DNA of 64,000 nt from NCBI GenBank assembly GCA_037953745.1, contig JBAKBP010003138.1, forward strand, positions 15,001 through 79,000, read 5' to 3'. The notes beneath the pieces are model-generated. The model saw only the letters and a program-made list of their open reading frames with translations, did no database searches and was not told where the DNA came from. Below are positions 1 to 9,520 of the stretch, one piece after another. Every line of letters starts with the position of its first letter. Position 1 is the stretch's first letter. This stretch comes from Lithodes maja. Its lineage: Eukaryota; Arthropoda; Malacostraca; Decapoda; Lithodidae. A program made the position numbers and the translations under genes.

Positions 1-309
1 TGCCCTTGCTCTGGACCTAGGGGGTGGTCCCATTGACACCCTGGGGAACAGGAACAATAACAAAAACAAATATATAAATGAAACAAAATTATAAATAAAA
101 TAAAATGATAGGCCTATAAATAAAATAAATAAAAACTATAATAAATAAAAATATATATAAAATAACTATATAAATACTCGATTATGGGCCCTGCCCTTGC
201 TCTGGACCTAGGGGGTGGTCCCATTGACACCCTGGGGAACAGGAACAATAACAAAAACAAATATATAAATGAAACAAAATTATAAATAAAATAAAATGAT
301 AGGCCTATA
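1..309. repeat. Tandem duplication, ~191-bp unit
   Basis: The unit starting at base 1 begins again at base 192 and stays essentially identical for about 118 bases, up to the run ending in 'aggcctataa'. The second copy then runs directly into the CCA microsatellite. The unit is A-rich after a short GC-rich start. No coding content is visible. Confidence 0.85.
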
Positions 310-921
310 ACCATCTCCTCCACCACCACCACCACCACCACCATCTCCACCACCACCACCACCATCTCCACCACCACCACCACCCCGACCATCACCACCA
401 CCATCACCACCACCACCACCACCACCACCATCTCCACCACCACCACCACCATCTCCACCACTACCACCACCATCTCCACCACCACCACCACCATCTCCAC
501 CACCACCACCACCATCTCCACCACCACCACCACCACCACCACCCCGACCATCACCACCATCTCCACCACCACCACCACCATCTCCACCACCACCACCACC
601 ACCACCATCACCATCTTCACCACCACCACCACCATCTCCACCACCACCACCACCATCTCCACCACCACCACCATCTCCACCACCACCACCACCATCTCCA
701 CCACCACCACCACCCCGACCATCACCACCACCACCATCACCACCACCACCACCACGACCATCTCCACCACCACCACCACGACCATCTCCACCAACACCAC
801 CACCATCTCCACCACCACCACCACCATCTCCACCACCACCACCACCACCACCATCTCCACCACCACCACCACCACCACCATCTCCACCACCACCACCATC
901 TCCACCTCCACCACCACCACC
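310..921. repeat. CCA / CCATCT trinucleotide microsatellite
   Basis: About 610 bp of CCA repeats are interrupted at quasi-regular spacing by CCATCT and occasional CCCCGACCAT variants. Reading frames across it give poly-Val/Met on one strand and poly-Trp on another, so they are artefacts of the repeat. Arrays this long are typical of microsatellite-rich animal genomes. Confidence 0.95.
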
Positions 922-1019
922 AAAAATGTTGACTGTACTTACTCACACTGCTGAGATTCCCTCGTGGCCACCAAGCCGTATATGTAGAGTGCTTTTTGCC
1001 CATACAAAACTTACCTCCC

Positions 1020-1472
1020 AAGCACTTTCCACCAATAAATTATCGAGCAAAAATGCAAGCACTTTCCACCACTAAATTATCGAGCAAAAATGCACAGGGC
1101 TGAGGGAGCATGGCGACATATGCTCGACCAGTAATGAAAGTTTTTTCACTAAGAAACACTAATACAAGGTAAGATACACTACTTGAACGGATAAATAGCA
1201 ATATAATTGACTGATATTTATATGAAAGTGTTCCACAAACAAGTAAAACGTTTGGCAAAAAGCATGGCCCCTCCCTCCACCACCTTGGTCACGTAGCCTA
1301 CACCAGAGAATGCTCGACCAGTAATAAAAGTGTTTTCACTATAAACACTTATACAAGTAAAATACACTACTTCAAGTGATAAATAGCAATATAATTGACT
1401 CAATATGGTATGAAAGTGATCCACAAACAAGCGAAACCATGGCCCCTCGTGGAGCCCACCTTGGTCACGTAC
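1020..1472. repeat. Local tandem duplications
   Basis: A ~37-bp unit starting 'aagcactttccacc' occurs twice at 1020-1093. A longer ~185-bp unit starting 'atgctcgaccagtaat' occurs at about 1119-1300 and again at about 1311-1472 with scattered substitutions. The short ORFs here follow the duplication and show no protein similarity that I recognise. Confidence 0.75.
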
Positions 1473-1820
1473 ACCAGACTAGCAAAACACTTCACTAACA
1501 TGGTTTTTATACCCTAAACAAGAATAACACAATAATCCATCGATAACCCAACGATATAGCACTTCGTTTGGGTTATATTAGGGCGGTAATATCAGCCAGG
1601 CTGGGCAAAATGGAGGCCCCTTGGTTTAAAGGGCCACACACACCCACCTACTAGGCTGACTGATGGGAAGAAACTGACTCTCTCTACCACCGCGGGGCCC
1701 TCACAGGGACGCTAGGGGGTTGCTAGATTTTCCGACATGTACATCTAACTTATCGGACTTACCAGCCAAAAAACCGGCTCAATTGCGTCATAAACTTATT
1801 TTCTAGCAATATAATAAGTC

Positions 1821-1903
1821 CATATGACGCGATCGCGTCATATGTGTTTTTGGTTCACTCTGCCATATGACGCGATCGAGTCATATATGTCTGGGAGAGT
1901 TAA
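1821..1903. mobile_element. End of a TTAA-type MITE with a perfect palindrome
   Basis: Bases 1821-1844 are a perfect 24-bp palindrome centred on GCGATCGC, and 1863-1888 is an imperfect second copy. The block ends at TTAA (1900-1903). Read inward on the minus strand, this end (TTAACTCTCCCAGACATAT...) closely resembles the terminal repeats of the MITE at 39331-39549 (TTAACCCCCTCCGACATATG...). The matching left end was not found, so it is probably a truncated copy. Confidence 0.5.
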
Positions 1904-2064
1904 AGAAAGGTGGACAAGCCTACGATTTATTATGCAGTTTCGAATCCTGCATATCAATCTAAGCATGTACACACTTTCCAACTGCGCTATCATAGCCTAT
2001 GCATAGGTGAAAGGAAATACAGTAGTAATTAATGGGGCACTTAACCCTAGGGAAGGCCTCTCGA
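1899..2064 (+). repeat. Direct repeat, copy 1 (166 bp)
   Basis: This is nearly identical to 2230-2395, from 'gttaaagaaaggtggac' to 'gggaaggcctctcga'. The two copies flank the SINE at 2052-2221, and copy 1 continues directly into it. Confidence 0.85.
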
Positions 2065-2221
2065 TAAACTACTACTGAACCTGAATGAATTATTATGTTC
2101 TCTCCACCAACCAACTTTACTCCTAAACTCGATTAATGAAATTAACAAACACATGTGGCAGTCCGGGGATTCGAACCTAGGATGCTCACACCGAAAATCA
2201 ACACACTTATGCAATGCACCA
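2052..2221 (-). mobile_element. tRNA-derived SINE, copy 1
   Basis: On the minus strand the unit starts with an A-box-like segment (TGGTGCATTGCATAAG) and has a perfect B box, GGTTCGAATCC, about 45 bases further on. A ~100-bp unrelated tail follows. Copies lie at 3554-3725, 4190-4361, 7673-7765 (truncated within the B box) and weakly near 19988-20040. Recurrence with a shared non-tRNA tail identifies a SINE rather than a functional tRNA gene. Confidence 0.65.
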
Positions 2222-2229
2222 CGAAGACA

Positions 2230-2395
2230 GTTAAAGAAAGGTGGACAAGCCTACGATTTATTATGCAGTTTCGAATCCTGCATATCAATCTAAGCATGTA
2301 CACACTTTCCAACTGCGTTATCATAGCCTATGCATAGGTGAAAGGAAATACAGTAGTAATTAATGGGGCACTTAACCCTAGGGAAGGCCTCTCGA
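2230..2395 (+). repeat. Direct repeat, copy 2 (166 bp)
   Basis: This is the second copy of the repeat at 1899-2064. The one clear change is gcgctatc to gcgttatc near its end. After this copy the sequence diverges into a GC-rich stretch instead of a SINE. Confidence 0.85.
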
Positions 2396-2660
2396 GAATA
2401 AGCGATAATATGAGCACTGAACCCGCCCCACCATGTATTCCTCAGAAACCGCGGGAGACTATGTTATTGTGTGAAGGCTGCCACCACGCATCCTGGCCAG
2501 CCAATGGGAGAGCAGAGCCGAGCGCGAGGTGGGTTGGCGGCGAGTTTTCATTGGTTCACGCACCATCGCCCGCGCGGGAGAGTGAGAGTATGGAGGGGTT
2601 AACTGAGTGTCGTTTGGACCCTTTATTATTGTCAGATGGAATTTGTAGTCAGAGAGAGTC
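2396..2660. other. GC-rich stretch with opposed CCAAT motifs
   Basis: Unlike the A/T-rich surroundings, this segment is GC-rich. It contains 'ccaatggg' near 2502 and 'cattggtt' near 2550, which are CCAAT motifs on opposite strands, plus a CGCGCGGG run. It could be a promoter-like CpG patch or the body of another element. No gene is seen on either side. Confidence 0.25.
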
Positions 2661-3342
2661 CTGAAATGTGTCCTCATATATTAATTTGTGTTTGTTTGTA
2701 TTGGTTTTGTAATATATACTCGGTTATGTTTGTGTGTATTTGTTTATGAATATTTAGTTGTCAGAGCTTGTCTTTCAGTATAATATTCAGTATTCAACAT
2801 ATTTTAGAATTACCTACTTTATATTGTCATTCCTGTCTTATTGTAACTAATATGGCAATATTATTCGGGATTATACATGACTCATTACATTTCTTTTGAC
2901 AACATTTACAGTGCTTTCTTCCTTTCTAAGTTTTATGAAATATGTGTTTTTCATACGTACCTTATCCAGGCATTGTTTTATGCGATATGTGTGCTTCATG
3001 CTGTATATGTGTATACACACAATATGTAGACAGACAGACAGACTCTCTCTCTCTCTCTATCTCCCTCCCTTCCTGTAAAAAGTAGATTACCATTTCCTTT
3101 AAACAGTAGGTACACTCGATATAGTCTCCCAGAAGATAAAATAAATAACCCTACACTTGACACATTCAAACAGAATAAACTAACACATCAAATTACACAT
3201 TATACAAAATATATATATTATAGAATACAGAGGGAGAGAATACCTTTTGTGTCGAGGAGCAGCTTCTAAATATTAATATAAAATAGTTTAGTCCCCAAAA
3301 TTATCAGGAAACGATTGATCACGATTGATCACGATTGATCAC

Positions 3343-3550
3343 GGGCTTAATTTAAAATACGTTTTAGTTACGAGTAAATTTAAAGCTTTATTCATGAATA
3401 GTGCATGTTTATTCACCTAATATGATGATGAATTAGCCATTTACTATCCGATTTTGTCTCCAATGTCGCCATATAAGTAGAACAAGTACTCCCTCTGAAG
3501 CTTTTTGAGTGTGTTTTTTTTTTTTTGAGACGTTCAGTACATTATTTTAA
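3343..3550 (+). repeat. Module A repeat, copy 1
   Basis: The ~205-bp A/T-rich unit starts 'gggcttaatttaaaatacg' and ends at 'cagtacattattttaa' after a short poly-T. Its start is preceded by three tandem 'gatcac' heptads. Other copies: 3983-4186, 5067-5269, 8184-8386, 8619-8822 and 9148-9277 (truncated). Confidence 0.85.
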
Positions 3551-3553
3551 ATA

Positions 3554-3725
3554 GGGAAGGCCTCTCGATAAACTACTACTGAACCTGAATTAATTATTAT
3601 GTTCTCTCCACCAACCAACTTTACTCCTAAACTCGATTAATGAAATTAACAAACACATGTGGCAGTCCGGGGATTCGAACCTAGGATGCCCACATCGAAA
3701 ATCAACACACTTATGCATTGCACCA
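3554..3725 (-). mobile_element. tRNA-derived SINE, copy 2
   Basis: Same unit as 2052-2221, with the B box GGTTCGAATCC on the minus strand. It is followed directly by module C. Confidence 0.65.
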
Positions 3726-3982
3726 GGGGTAGGCGTTTTTCGAGCATGTATGGAGTATACCGACTGGATCGCGAGTGTAGCCATTGTTTTATGAAAAATG
3801 TATATGTGTATACACACAATATGTAGACAGACAGACAAACACTCTCTCCCTTCCGGTAAAAAGTAGGTTACCATCAATCAACTTGTCATGCATAGAAAGT
3901 TCTTAAAATAAACAAATATATAGACCGATCCTCTTCTCGCTTATCAGGAAACGATTGTCACCATTGATCACGATTGATCACA

Positions 3983-4186
3983 GGCTTAATTTAAAATACG
4001 TTTTAGTTACAAGTAAATTTAAAGCTTTATTCATGAATAGTGCATGTTTATTCACCTAATATGATGATGAATCAGCCATTTACTATCCGATTTTGTCTCC
4101 AATTTCGCCATATAAGTAGAACAAGTACTCCCTCTGAAGCTTTTTGAGTGTGTTTTTTTTTTGAGACGTTCAGTACATTATTTTAA
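3983..4186 (+). repeat. Module A repeat, copy 2
   Basis: Second copy of the ~205-bp A/T-rich unit. Together with the adjoining SINE it forms a ~636-bp direct duplication of 3343-3890. Confidence 0.85.
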
Positions 4187-4189
4187 ATA

Positions 4190-4361
4190 GGGAAGGCCTC
4201 TCGATAAACTACTACTGAACCTGAATTAATTATTATGTTCTCTCCACCAACCAACTTTACTCCTAAACTCGATTAATGAAATTAACAAACACATGTGGCA
4301 GTCCGGGGATTCGAACCTAGGATGCCCACATCGAAAATCAACACACTTATGCATTGCACCA
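4190..4361 (-). mobile_element. tRNA-derived SINE, copy 3
   Basis: Nearly identical to the copy at 3554-3725, including the B box and tail. It lies within the ~636-bp segmental duplication. Confidence 0.65.
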
Positions 4362-4607
4362 GGGGTAGGCGTTTTTCGAGTATGTATGGAGTATACCGAC
4401 TGGATCGCGAGTGTAGCCATTGTTTTATGAAAAATGTATATGTGTATACACACAATATGTAGACAGACAGACAAACACTCTCTCCCTTCCGGTAAAAAGT
4501 AGGTTACCATCAATCAACTTGTCATGCATAGAAAGGTCTTAAAATAAACAAATATATAGACCGATCCTCTTCTCGCTATCACACTCCTGGCACATTAGGA
4601 CTGGCTG

Positions 4608-4763
4608 CTCCACAGGCTTGCAGAGGGAGAAAATGTGGATGTCGTGTTGCTAAAGCATTCGACAAGGTGGATCACGGCATCCTCCTTCACAAGATTAAGA
4701 AACTCGGCATCCAAGGCAAAATAGGTGTGTGGCTGCACAGTTTCCTCTCCGCAAGAAGGCACA
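4608..4763 (+). mobile_element. LINE reverse transcriptase fragment
   Basis: The plus strand encodes a recognisable RT palm piece after one frameshift: AKAFDKVDHGILLHKIKKLG followed by a GVWLHSFLS-like stretch. This is the motif A region of non-LTR reverse transcriptases (first catalytic Asp in AFDKVDH). A shorter copy, starting inside this motif, lies at 7776-7863. Both are followed by the same 'actcgatatagtctccc' module, which resembles the WNSLPED region near the end of such ORFs. Confidence 0.65.
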
Positions 4764-5066
4764 CTCGATATAGTCTCCCCCAGAAGATACAATAAATAAC
4801 CCTACACTTGACACATTTAAAACAGAATAAACTAACACAGCGCACTACACATTATACAAAATATATATATTATAGAATACAGAGGGAGAGAATACCTTTT
4901 TGTGTAGGGGAGCAGTTTCTAAATATTAATATAAAATAGTTTAGTCCCCCAAATTATCAGGTTTTCTTTGAGAGCGGGTGGCACTAGACAGGAAATGATT
5001 GTAGGGGTAGTTTAGTCCCCAAAATTATCAGGAAACGATTGATCACGATTGATCACGATTGATCAC

Positions 5067-5269
5067 GGGCTTAATTTAAAATACGTTTTAGTTACGAGTA
5101 AATTTAAAGCTTTATTCATGAATAGTGCATGTTTATTCACCTAATATGATGATGAATCAGCCATTTACTATCCGATTTTGTCTCCAATTTCGCCATATAA
5201 GTAGAACAAGTACTCCCTCTGAAGCTTTTTGAGTGTGTTTTTTTGAGACGTTCAGTACATTAATTTAAG
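5067..5269 (+). repeat. Module A repeat, copy 3
   Basis: Third copy of the ~205-bp unit. Like copy 1 it is preceded by three tandem 'gattgatcac' units. Confidence 0.85.
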
Positions 5270-5439
5270 TAGGGGTAGGCGTTTTTCGAGCATGTATGGA
5301 GTATACCGGCAGAGTTACAAAAATTGTGGTCTGATACAGTCATAGCATTCGTATCGTGACTACATTCAAAGGGTGTGCCCTTTATACCATTATACCAGTA
5401 CCATTATACTGAATGTGAAAATATAGACTGAAAGTTGAC

Positions 5440-7672
5440 AAAAACTCACTCACTCCCTTCCATGTTTCGTACCAACCAATTTTTAGTATTGGACCCCTCG
5501 AGTGTGCTCGGAGAATTGTAATAGACGCTTTAGAAATTTGGTAAGTAGTCTGAAGCGAGGCTAGATTTACACAGTCAGTGCACTAGTTTTAAAAGGGAAT
5601 ATCACACCCCGTTACGGATTGGTGTGGCTGTAGATGCCCACATTCTCAACTCTGATATGCTAAAATCTAGTCTCAAACTGACCGAGTGTTGTAGCGTTCC
5701 TAAACTGACTACCTAGATATTCGAAAAACTGAAAGTCGACAAAAGATCTAGTTGAATCTCAATGTGGTAGCGTTGGTACGAAAAATGGAGGGAGTGAGTG
5801 AGTTTTGTCAAGTTTCAGTTTCTCGAATATCTAGAGGTAGTCAGTTTAGGAACGCTACAACACTAGGTCAGTTTGAGACTAGATTTTAGCATATCAGAGT
5901 TGAGAATATGGGCTTCTACAGCCACACCGATCCGTAACGGGGTGTGATATTCCCTTTTAAAACTAGTGCACTGACTGTGGAAATCTAGCCCCGCCTCAGA
6001 CTACTGACTAAAATTTCTAAAGCGTCTACTACAAATCTCCGGAACTCAACGTAATCTTAGTTGAATCTCGAGGTGGGATATCCGTATAGAGTTGAAAATG
6101 TTGGGTGGGAACTCAACGTTTTTGTCAACAGTTCATCGGATGTTTAAAAAATCGATTGCCAGATTTGTTCTGCTCTGTCTCTGGTATTAGGTAGTACGAA
6201 AAATTGAGGTGTACGTTTTTCAAATTTTATTTAGTCATTTTGAGGACGGTGGGAACTCAACGGATCTTAGTTGAATCGTATAGAGTTCAAAATGTTGGGT
6301 GGGAACTCAACGTTTTGTCAACAGTTCATCGGATCTAGTTGAATTTCAAGGTGATAGCGTTGGTACGAAAAATGGAGCGGGAGTGAGTTTTGTCAACTTT
6401 CAGTTTCTCGAATATCTAGGTAGTCAGTTTAGGAACGCTACAACACTCGGTCAGTTTGAGACTATATTTTAGCATATTAGAGTTGAGAATGTGGGCTTCT
6501 ACAGCCACACCAATCTGTAACCTTACTACAGTTAACGGGTGTGATATTCACCTAAAACCAGTGTACTGACTGTCGAAATCTAGCCTCAGACTGACCAAAT
6601 TTCTAAAGCGTCTACAAATCTCCGAGCACACTCGAGGAGTCAAATACTAAAAGTTGAACTAGCAAAAATTATTCTGGTAGTTCAACCTAGGTAGTAGCGT
6701 TGGTATGAAAAATGGAGGGAGTGAGTTTTGTCAACTTTCAGTTTCTCGAATATCTAGGTAGTCAGTTTAGGAACGCTACAACACTCAGTAAGTTTGAGAC
6801 TAGATTTTAGCATATCAGAGTTGAGAATGTGGGCTTCTACAGCCACACCAATCCGTAACCTTACTACAGTTAACGGGTGTGATATTCACCTAAAACCAGT
6901 GCACTGACTGTGGAAATCTAGCCTCAGACTGACCAAATTTCTAAAGCGTCTACAAATCTCCAAGCACACTCGAGGAGTACAATACTAAAAGTTGAACTAC
7001 CAAAAAATATTCTGGTAGTTCAACCTAGGTACGAAAAATGGAGGGAGTGAGTTTTTGTCAACTTTCAGTTTCTCGAATATCTAGGTAGTCAGTTTAGGAA
7101 CGCTACAACACTCGGTCAGTTTGAGACTAGATTTTAGCATATCAGAGTCGAAAATGTGGGCTTCTACAGCCACACCAATCCGTAACCTTACTACATTTAA
7201 CGGGTTTGACTCCTCGAGTGTGCTCGGAGATATGGCTGTAGAAGCCCACATTCTCAACTCTGATATGCTAAAATCTTGTTTCAAACTGACCGAGTGTTGT
7301 AGCGTTCCTAAACTGACTACCTAGATATTCGAAAAACTGAAAGTTGACAAAAGATCTAGTTGAATCTCAAGGTGGTAGCGTTGGTACGAAAAATGGAGGG
7401 AGTGTGTGAGTTTTGTCAACTTTCAGTTTCTCGAATATCTAGAGGTAGTCAGTTTAGGAACGCTACAACACTCGGTCAGTTTGAGACTAGATTTTAGCAT
7501 ATCAGAGTTGAGAATGTGGGCTTCTACAGCCACACTGATCCGTAACCTTCCTTACAGTTAACGGGGTGTGATATTCCCTTTTAAAACTAGTGCACCGACT
7601 GTGGAAATCTAGCCTCGCCTCAGACTGACCAAATTTCTAAAGCGTCTACTACAAATCTCCGGAACTCAACGT
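5440..7672. repeat. Array of alternately oriented ~260-bp repeats (hr-like)
   Basis: The unit contains 'gtcagtttaggaacgctac', 'gactagattttagcatatc', 'gggcttctacagccacacc' and 'gtgtgatattcacc'. Forward copies begin near 5783, 6360, 6700, 7027 and 7378. Inverted copies lie at about 5505-5757 and 7205-7340. Parts of the unit recur outside the array at 12700-12970 and 44808-44855, on either side of the virus-like genes. Mixed orientation, non-coding content and recurrence around the island resemble the homologous-region repeats of baculo- and nimaviruses. That role is inferred. Confidence 0.65.
5505..6050. repeat. Large inverted repeat within the hr-like array
   Basis: An inverted copy (about 5505-5757) is followed after a short spacer by a forward copy (about 5783-6050), giving arms of roughly 250 bases. 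A second head-to-head junction lies near 7200, where forward and inverted partial copies meet. Confidence 0.65.
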
Positions 7673-7765
7673 AATTATTATGTTCTCTCCACCAACCAAC
7701 TTTACTCCTAAACTCGATTAATGAAATTAACAAACACATGTGGCAGTCCAGGGATTCGAACCTAG
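7673..7765 (-). mobile_element. tRNA-derived SINE, truncated copy
   Basis: Matches the tail and B box of the SINE at 2052-2221, then stops abruptly right after the B box and joins the LINE RT fragment at 7776. Confidence 0.6.
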
Positions 7766-7775
7766 TGAGCGCAAC

Positions 7776-7863
7776 ACGACATCCTCCTTCACAAGATTAA
7801 GAAACTCGGCATCCAAGGCAAAATAGGTGTGTGGCTGCACAGTTTCCTCTCCGCAAGAAGGCA
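7776..7863 (+). mobile_element. LINE reverse transcriptase fragment, short copy
   Basis: Encodes the HDILLHKIKKLGIQGKIG part of the RT fragment at 4608-4763 with almost identical bases, then continues into the shared downstream module. Confidence 0.6.
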
Positions 7864-8183
7864 CACTCGATATAGTCTCCCAGAAGATAAAATAAATAAC
7901 GCTACACGCAAAAAGGGTGATTCTATTACAATTTCCAACTTATAGAAGGGTACCTATAGCCGCTCTTGACACATTCAAACAGAATAAACTAACACAGCGC
8001 ACTACACATTATACAAAATATATATATTATAGAATACAGAGGGAGAGAATACCTTTTGTGTCGGGGAGAAGCTTCTAAATATTAATATAAAATAGTTTAG
8101 TCCCCAAAATTATCAGGTTTTCTTTGCGAGCGGGTGGCACTAGACAGTAAACGATTGTAGGGGTAACTCAGGAAAATTGATCA

Positions 8184-8386
8184 CGGGCTTAATTTAAAAT
8201 ACGTTTTAGTTACGAGTAAATTTAAAGCTTTATTCATGAATAGTGCATGTTTATTCACCTAATATGATGATGAATCGGCCATTTACTATCCGATTTTGTC
8301 TCCAATTTCTCCATATAAGTAGAACAAGTACTCCCTCTGAAGCTTTTTGAGTGTGTTTTTTTGAGACGTTCAGTACATTATTTTAA
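8184..8386 (+). repeat. Module A repeat, copy 4
   Basis: Fourth copy of the ~205-bp A/T-rich unit. Confidence 0.85.
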
Positions 8387-8618
8387 GTAGGGGTAGGCGT
8401 AGGCGTTTTTCGAGTATGTATGGAGTATACCGGCTGGATCGCGAGTGTAGCTATTGTTTTATGAAATATGTATATGTGTATACACACAATATGTAGACAG
8501 ACAGACACACACTCTCTCTCCCTTCTGGTAAAAAGTAGGTTACCATCAATCAACTTGTCATAGAGAGGTCATTTATTAGGGCTACATATTGTGAGTATAC
8601 ATAGGAAAATTGATCACG

Positions 8619-8822
8619 GGGCTTAATTTAAAATACGTTTTAGTTACGAGTAAATTTAAAGCTTTATTCATGAATAGTGCATGTTTATTCACCTAATATG
8701 ATGATGAATCAGCCATTTAATATCCGATTTTGTCTCCAATTTCTCCATATAAGTAGAACAAGTACTCCCTCTGAAGCTTTTTGAGTGTGTTTTTTTTGAG
8801 ACGCTCAGTACATTATTTTAAG
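8619..8822 (+). repeat. Module A repeat, copy 5
   Basis: Fifth copy of the ~205-bp unit, followed by module C and a (TA)n run near 9030-9060. Confidence 0.85.
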
Positions 8823-9147
8823 TAGGGGTAGGCGTTTTTCGAGTATGTATGGAGTATACCGGCTGGATCGCGAGTGTAGCCATTGTTTTATGAAATATGT
8901 ATATGTGTATACACACAATATGTAGACAGACAGACAGACACTCTCTCTCCCTTCTGATAAAAAGTAGGTTACCATCAATCAACTTGTCATGGAGAGGTCA
9001 TTTATGAGGGCTACATATTGTGTGTATACATATAATATATATATATATAATATATATATGTATTATGTAACCTCTTTTTTAAGATAAAATTTGGTTAAAT
9101 TTTTCGGTAGAGAAAATATCCAGGGGTAACTCAGGAAAATTGATCAC

Positions 9148-9277
9148 GTGCTTAATTTAAAATACGTTTTAGTTATGAGTAAATTTAAAGCTTTATTCAT
9201 GAATAGTGCATGTTTATTCACCTAATATGATAATGAATCAGCCATTAACTATCCGATTTTGTCTCCAATTTCTCCAC
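9148..9277 (+). repeat. Module A repeat, truncated copy 6
   Basis: Stops at 'gtctccaatttctccac'. The following sequence is the upstream region of the VWA-RING gene, so this marks the left edge of the virus-like island. Confidence 0.8.
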
Positions 9278-9421
9278 TAACACCGTGAGTAACACCGGTA
9301 CGATGACTGTACACGATAAAATGAAGTTCTTGAACCTGTTGTTGACAGGAAAAATCGCTTCCTGAACTTCAGCTAAAGGATGTAGTGACAGACTGAGAGC
9401 CAACAGAGATAACATGTTTGG

Positions 9422-9430
9422 TATATAAGG
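9422..9430 (+). promoter_or_regulatory. TATA box of the VWA-RING gene
   Basis: TATATAAGG lies about 90 bases upstream of the ATG at 9521, which predicts transcription starting near 9450-9455 and a leader of roughly 65-70 bases. The ATG context CCACCATGA is a strong Kozak match. Confidence 0.65.
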
Positions 9431-9520
9431 GGGTCTAGAGCCTCACCAGAATAACAACCAACCCAGGCTTTGAACCGTCAGTAACAACCCTTCATAAGGC
9501 ACACACCAAAGACGCCCACC

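Larger units (their letters stand above)
2896..9277. repeat. Composite repeat block flanking the island
   Basis: The block is built from reshuffled modules. Module A (~205 bp) is listed separately. Module C (~165 bp: 'aggcgtttttcgag...', a GTATACAC run, a GACA tetranucleotide tract, 'aaaaagtaggttaccatcaatcaac') occurs at about 3726-3890, 4362-4530, 8388-8560 and 8825-8998, with a fragment at 5271-5312. A LINE-derived module (3112-3310, 4764-4965, 7864-8120) starts 'actcgatatagtctccc'. SINE copies lie between them. No intact gene is visible; the short ORFs repeat along with the modules. Confidence 0.75.

Noticed and set aside
114..1021. Long Val/Met-rich and Trp-rich ORFs
   Set aside because: They are translations of the CCA/CCATCT microsatellite and have no coding evidence.
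1040..1430. Small ORFs with Phe/Leu-rich sequence that could be membrane peptides
   Set aside because: They fall in duplicated A/T-rich repeats and are not conserved in frame between the copies.
2052..4361. tRNA genes (clear B boxes)
   Set aside because: Several near-identical copies share a non-tRNA tail and no cloverleaf closes, so they are SINEs.
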